This document shows, piece by piece, positions 63,290-64,000 of a stretch of 64,000 nt of DNA. Location: positions 26,280 through 90,279 of the forward strand of contig CBDFMU010000046.1 in the NCBI GenBank assembly GCA_965249785.1, given 5' to 3'. The position numbers and the translations under genes are program-made. Within the stretch, counting starts at the first letter, position 1. Each line of letters begins with the position of its first letter. The stretch comes from M3007 sp965249785. GTDB lineage: Bacteria; Bacteroidota; Bacteroidia; Chitinophagales; Saprospiraceae. The notes below the pieces were generated by a model. That model was given only the letters and a program-made list of their open reading frames with translations, did no database searches and had not been told where the DNA came from.

Positions 63290-64000
63290 TCAGTTCTTCC
63301 CACCGTGATACAGAAATTCCAAAATCAAGCCCTCCCCCGTTTTTCCTTCGCTGCTGATATACATATTACCAGCTGGATCAAACGAAATGCCTTCGGGCTG
63401 CGGAAGAATAGCCTTTTCGAGACGGGCAGCCAAACGGATTTTGCCAGTAGTATGATCGAGCACTACGAGCCGTTTCAGTGCCGTGGAAATGACATATATA
63501 TCATTGGTAAGCGGATGCACCGCGACGCCGGAAGAGCTGAAAAAATGCTTCCGTTTGTCCTCGTCGTTGTAAGCCACCAGCGCGTTCACCTCGTGGGGAT
63601 GGACGATATAGACGGGTTCGGCGCTCAGTTGGTGAGTCGTCAAATCGAAGGCAAAAATGCGGCGGTCGATGTCGCTTTCGGGGTCTTCCTTGCAAGCGAT
63701 CAGCAGGGCATTACGGGCATGATCGTAACCCAGACCTTCCAGATCATTTTCTTTACTCAGCCCGCCGAGGGGATATTCCTGCACTTGCGGCGCGCCATTT
63801 TCCCAGTTTGTCACCTCGAAAATAATTCCTTTACTCTCGAGGCAAAAAATGTGGTCGCCCACCATTTCCGCGCCTTCAAAGTCGCCTTTATCGCGAAATA
63901 ATACCCGCTTGGTGATCGCTCCGCCATTTTTAACGTTTAAAAACAGGGCTTCCCCGCGTTCATCCGAAACCGCTATAAAGATGTTGGGATCGCTGGTTGG
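63290..64000 (-). CDS. SdiA-regulated-like beta-propeller protein, 5' end cut by the window
   Basis: The minus-strand frame is open from the right edge to the TGA at 63290-63292, giving 236 codons and no start in view. It begins PTSDPNIFIAVSDERGEALF and holds propeller-like repeats: ITKRVLFRDKGDFEGAEMVG, IFCLESKGI, LTNDIYVISTALKRLVVLD, and PEGISFDPAGNMYISSEGK. The last is the signature of the SdiA-regulated/NHL-like propeller family of secreted or periplasmic proteins in Bacteroidota. Function is unknown. An ATG at 63865 is internal and should not be taken as the start. Confidence 0.75.
   Translation of the reverse strand, partial: PTSDPNIFIAVSDERGEALFLNVKNGGAITKRVLFRDKGDFEGAEMVGDHIFCLESKGIIFEVTNWENGAPQVQEYPLGGLSKENDLEGLGYDHARNALLIACKEDPESDIDRRIFAFDLTTHQLSAEPVYIVHPHEVNALVAYNDEDKRKHFFSSSGVAVHPLTNDIYVISTALKRLVVLDHTTGKIRLAARLEKAILPQPEGISFDPAGNMYISSEGKTGEGLILEFLYHGGKN

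Overview
The window looks like a chromosomal segment of a Bacteroidota bacterium, probably of the Saprospiraceae/Lewinella/Haliscomenobacter group (inference). The evidence is: several large secreted proteins with type IX secretion (T9SS) C-terminal sorting domains; a ~290-residue RpoD-type sigma factor; promoters matching the Bacteroidota form TTTG/TTG-N~20-TAnnTTTG; a DUF4249-type lipoprotein; and a short ATP synthase epsilon subunit beside the beta subunit. No rRNA, tRNA or CRISPR array is visible.

Layout. 1-6.2 kb: a secreted protein cut by the left edge, a GNAT, an atypical SDR and a T9SS surface protein. 6.6-11.7 kb: a decayed TIR-CHAT-NTPase-TPR gene followed by a VapBC-like toxin-antitoxin pair. 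11.8-17.6 kb: housekeeping genes (sucD, ftsB/divIC-like, adk, a PfkB kinase, an AlkA-like glycosylase, SDR, DoxX) separated by short-word repeat arrays. 17.7-22.9 kb: a 1,726-residue T9SS protein whose C-terminal part is paralogous to the 4-6 kb protein. 23.4-28.6 kb: primary sigma factor, MBL-fold hydrolase, PBP4-type peptidase and mqo. 28.7-30.3 kb: an AT-rich three-gene operon with an EAD11-like protein, a multi-TM protein and a small protein, a candidate conflict system. 30.8-41.3 kb: a long plus-strand cluster (GH63-like glucosidase, debranching enzyme, YHS protein, SDR, a ferric-reductase/Rieske membrane protein, a membrane-anchored Crp/Fnr fusion, a glucose-dehydrogenase-like SDR), in which three genes carry frameshifts. 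41.3-43.2 kb: AT-rich genes including a beta-barrel gene with an in-frame stop. 43.3-56.7 kb: ftsY, LytTR regulator, mltD, atpD-atpC, lipoprotein, a candidate structured ncRNA, panB, mltG, a T9SS/PKD protein and an aldo/keto reductase. 57.0-59.6 kb: a gene with an RX6H (HEPN-like) motif split by a complete IS4-family element with a 9-bp target duplication. 59.8-64 kb: a secreted metallopeptidase, an Rpn-family nuclease, sucB/odhB and a beta-propeller protein cut by the right edge.

Two themes stand out. First, nearly every housekeeping intergenic gap from 3.7 to 52.6 kb holds arrays of short (7-9 nt) words, usually as an array on one strand followed by its reverse complement; some enter coding sequence, and a separate 113-119 bp element with inverted ends occurs twice. 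Second, conflict-type genes (TIR-CHAT-NTPase, VapBC, EAD11 operon, HEPN-like gene) are scattered singly, and two of the four are inactivated. sucD and sucB supply TCA-cycle functions together with mqo; ftsB/divIC, dacB, mltD and mltG supply envelope growth; the T9SS substrates need secretion machinery that lies outside the window.
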